From: Candidatus Aenigmatarchaeota archaeon
Lineage (GTDB): Archaea > Aenigmatarchaeota > Aenigmatarchaeia > QMZS01
Reading direction: 5' to 3'
Length of the DNA stretch: 64,000 nucleotides
NCBI GenBank assembly: GCA_016932615.1
Contig: JAFGCN010000027.1
Location: 44,033 to 108,032 of the forward strand
The notes under the pieces are model-generated. The model did no database searches, was not told the DNA's origin, and worked only from the letters and a program-made list of their open reading frames with translations. The position numbers and the translations under genes were made by a program. Positions 63,144-64,000 of this stretch are shown here, piece by piece; position 1 is the stretch's first letter; every line of letters begins with the position of its first letter.

Positions 63144-63680
63144 CTACTGGCAAACTGTAATCACTTCAAGGGCAGATGGCAGGTTGCAGTGCCACTTGAT
63201 GATTTCCCTCGTCCAGGGGGAGAATGTTTCGGGATTCGTCTCCAGGATTTCCTTTAGCCGCTCAGGGGAGACAAACTCGACTTTCTGTATCTCGTCTTCT
63301 GCGGCTTTTGGGCTTTCCCTGATTTTTCCGGAATAGAGCACAAACATCGCCTTTCCGTGCGGCTCTCTGCAGAGCCGGAATTTTAGAAGCGGCTTAAGCT
63401 TCACGTCTTCAAGCCCAAGCTCTTCCCGAACGCCTCTTTTGGCCGCCTCTTCATAGCCCTCGTTTGCCTTTACGTGCTCTGTGACCGAGCAGTCAAGCGT
63501 GCCGGGGTAAATTGTCTTGTTGGAAGACCTGAGGGATAAAAGCATCTCCCCTTCTTCATTTGTGATTATGACGTGGGAGCCCCGATGAAAGTAGCATTCC
63601 CTGTAAACTTCCTCGCGGCAGGACGTTCCGATAACTTGGTCTTCAGAATCGATAATATCCAAAAGCTCTTCCAGTTCCAT
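63144..63680 (-). CDS. Nudix hydrolase, IDI/YfcD-like
   Basis: 178 residues. Nudix box GYEEAAKRGVREELGLE (residues about 74-90) with the REEL catalytic segment. The fold start DSEDQVIGTSCREEVYREC and YPGTLDCSVTEHVKANEG recall the IPP isomerase/YfcD branch, but the Cys and Glu of true type I IDI are not clearly in place. If it were an isomerase, it would extend the mevalonate pathway started by the thiolase. Own promoter (TATAAATTTAC on the minus strand). Confidence 0.82.
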   Translation of the reverse strand: MELEELLDIIDSEDQVIGTSCREEVYRECYFHRGSHVIITNEEGEMLLSLRSSNKTIYPGTLDCSVTEHVKANEGYEEAAKRGVREELGLEDVKLKPLLKFRLCREPHGKAMFVLYSGKIRESPKAAEDEIQKVEFVSPERLKEILETNPETFSPWTREIIKWHCNLPSALEVITVCQ

Positions 63681-63870
63681 AATAATTAAGTAAATTTATA
63701 TGCTCTGTTTTACTTTTGTAAAATATCTTGAATTTTGTTTTGGAGGTTTCCTGGGCGGCTGAGGGGTGTGAGTTATGGCTTGGTCTTGCCAGGAATCGTA
63801 TGGAGGGATTTAATAATCAGGACTGGGTTTGGGAAGTGGCACTATTTTGCACAGGGTTTTCCAGCTTTGA

Positions 63871-64000
63871 TTATCTTCTGATGCGGGCGGATTTCTGTCT
63901 GGTGGCCTTTCCCTTCCGCTTCTTTTGCGTCTTCTTCCCGACGGACTTTGTCTTTCTAGTAGCCCTGCTTACGGCCTTCCCCCCATTCACACGCCCTGCC
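63871..64000 (-). CDS. C-terminus of a very basic protein
   Basis: Frame open from the right edge to TAA at 63871-63873. The 42 residues visible are almost all Lys, Arg, Gly, Ser and Thr (KSVGKKTQKKRKGKATRQK), as in disordered tails of ribosomal or nucleic-acid-binding proteins. Cannot be assigned. The 190 bases between it and the Nudix gene show no gene. Confidence 0.45.
   Translation of the reverse strand, partial: AGRVNGGKAVSRATRKTKSVGKKTQKKRKGKATRQKSARIRR

Noticed and set aside
1-64000. CRISPR array, rRNA genes, complete insertion sequence
   Set aside because: No regularly spaced repeats with unique spacers, no rRNA-like stretch and no transposase were seen on either strand.

Overview
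The window reads as a piece of an archaeal chromosome. The supporting genes are archaeal: ribosomal proteins S13 and S4, the RNase P subunit Rpp29, elongation factor 1-beta, a proteasome alpha subunit, TyrRS, an EndoQ-type PHP nuclease and archaeal mevalonate-pathway enzymes. TATA-like boxes lie about 20-30 bases before many start codons, as for leaderless archaeal mRNAs, and two tRNA genes carry bulge-helix-bulge introns. Many small, cysteine-rich or secreted proteins of unknown function, mixed with bacterial-type genes (DnaK/DnaJ/GrpE, UvrC, glutamine synthetase III), suggest a DPANN-type lineage. I cannot name the phylum from this window.

Layout. 0-3 kb: end of an unknown gene, then thiolase and a DUF35-HMG-CoA synthase fusion (entry to isoprenoid lipid synthesis) and a nucleotidyltransferase-like protein. 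3.2-11.1 kb: cysteine-rich secreted or membrane proteins, one with a transglutaminase-like triad. 11.1-12.6 kb: a strikingly AT-rich single gene between inverted repeats. 12.6-24.9 kb: glutamine synthetase III, a SpoU methylase, TyrRS, a cation transporter fused to a NifX-like domain, MscS, a BI-1 protein, a GIY-YIG protein, a three-intron tRNA-Leu, GatA and aEF-1beta. 24.9-29 kb: small unknown genes, tRNA-Cys with an intron, a second intron-like copy just after it, and GatB. 29-36.7 kb: an antiporter-K+ channel fusion, proteasome alpha, a membrane metalloprotease, S13-S4, Rpp29 and EndoQ. 36.7-42.4 kb: an ABC exporter operon with a hydrolase between its two subunits, a ferritin-like protein, a short UvrC and a cysteine-protease-like protein. 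42.4-50.6 kb: membrane proteins, an MFS transporter, an acetyltransferase, a methyltransferase, a decaying accessory patch with a frameshifted XerA-type recombinase, and CorA. 50.7-56.6 kb: one giant secreted multidomain protein. 56.8-61 kb: dnaJ-grpE-orf-dnaK. 61-64 kb: a TPR membrane protein with near-identical repeats, a Nudix hydrolase and the end of a basic protein.

The most interesting signal is RNA-level. tRNA-Leu(UAA) can be folded only after removing three introns (D-loop, 37/38 and 53/54), each with a plausible bulge-helix-bulge. Its third intron resembles both the tRNA-Cys(GCA) intron and a free copy immediately 3' of tRNA-Cys. This suggests a spreading family of two-hairpin tRNA intron elements. 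Other notable points are the nested domain insertions in the giant surface protein, the DUF35-HMGCS and antiporter-channel fusions, the inverted-repeat-flanked AT-rich gene, and four genes broken by a single in-frame stop or by frameshifts.
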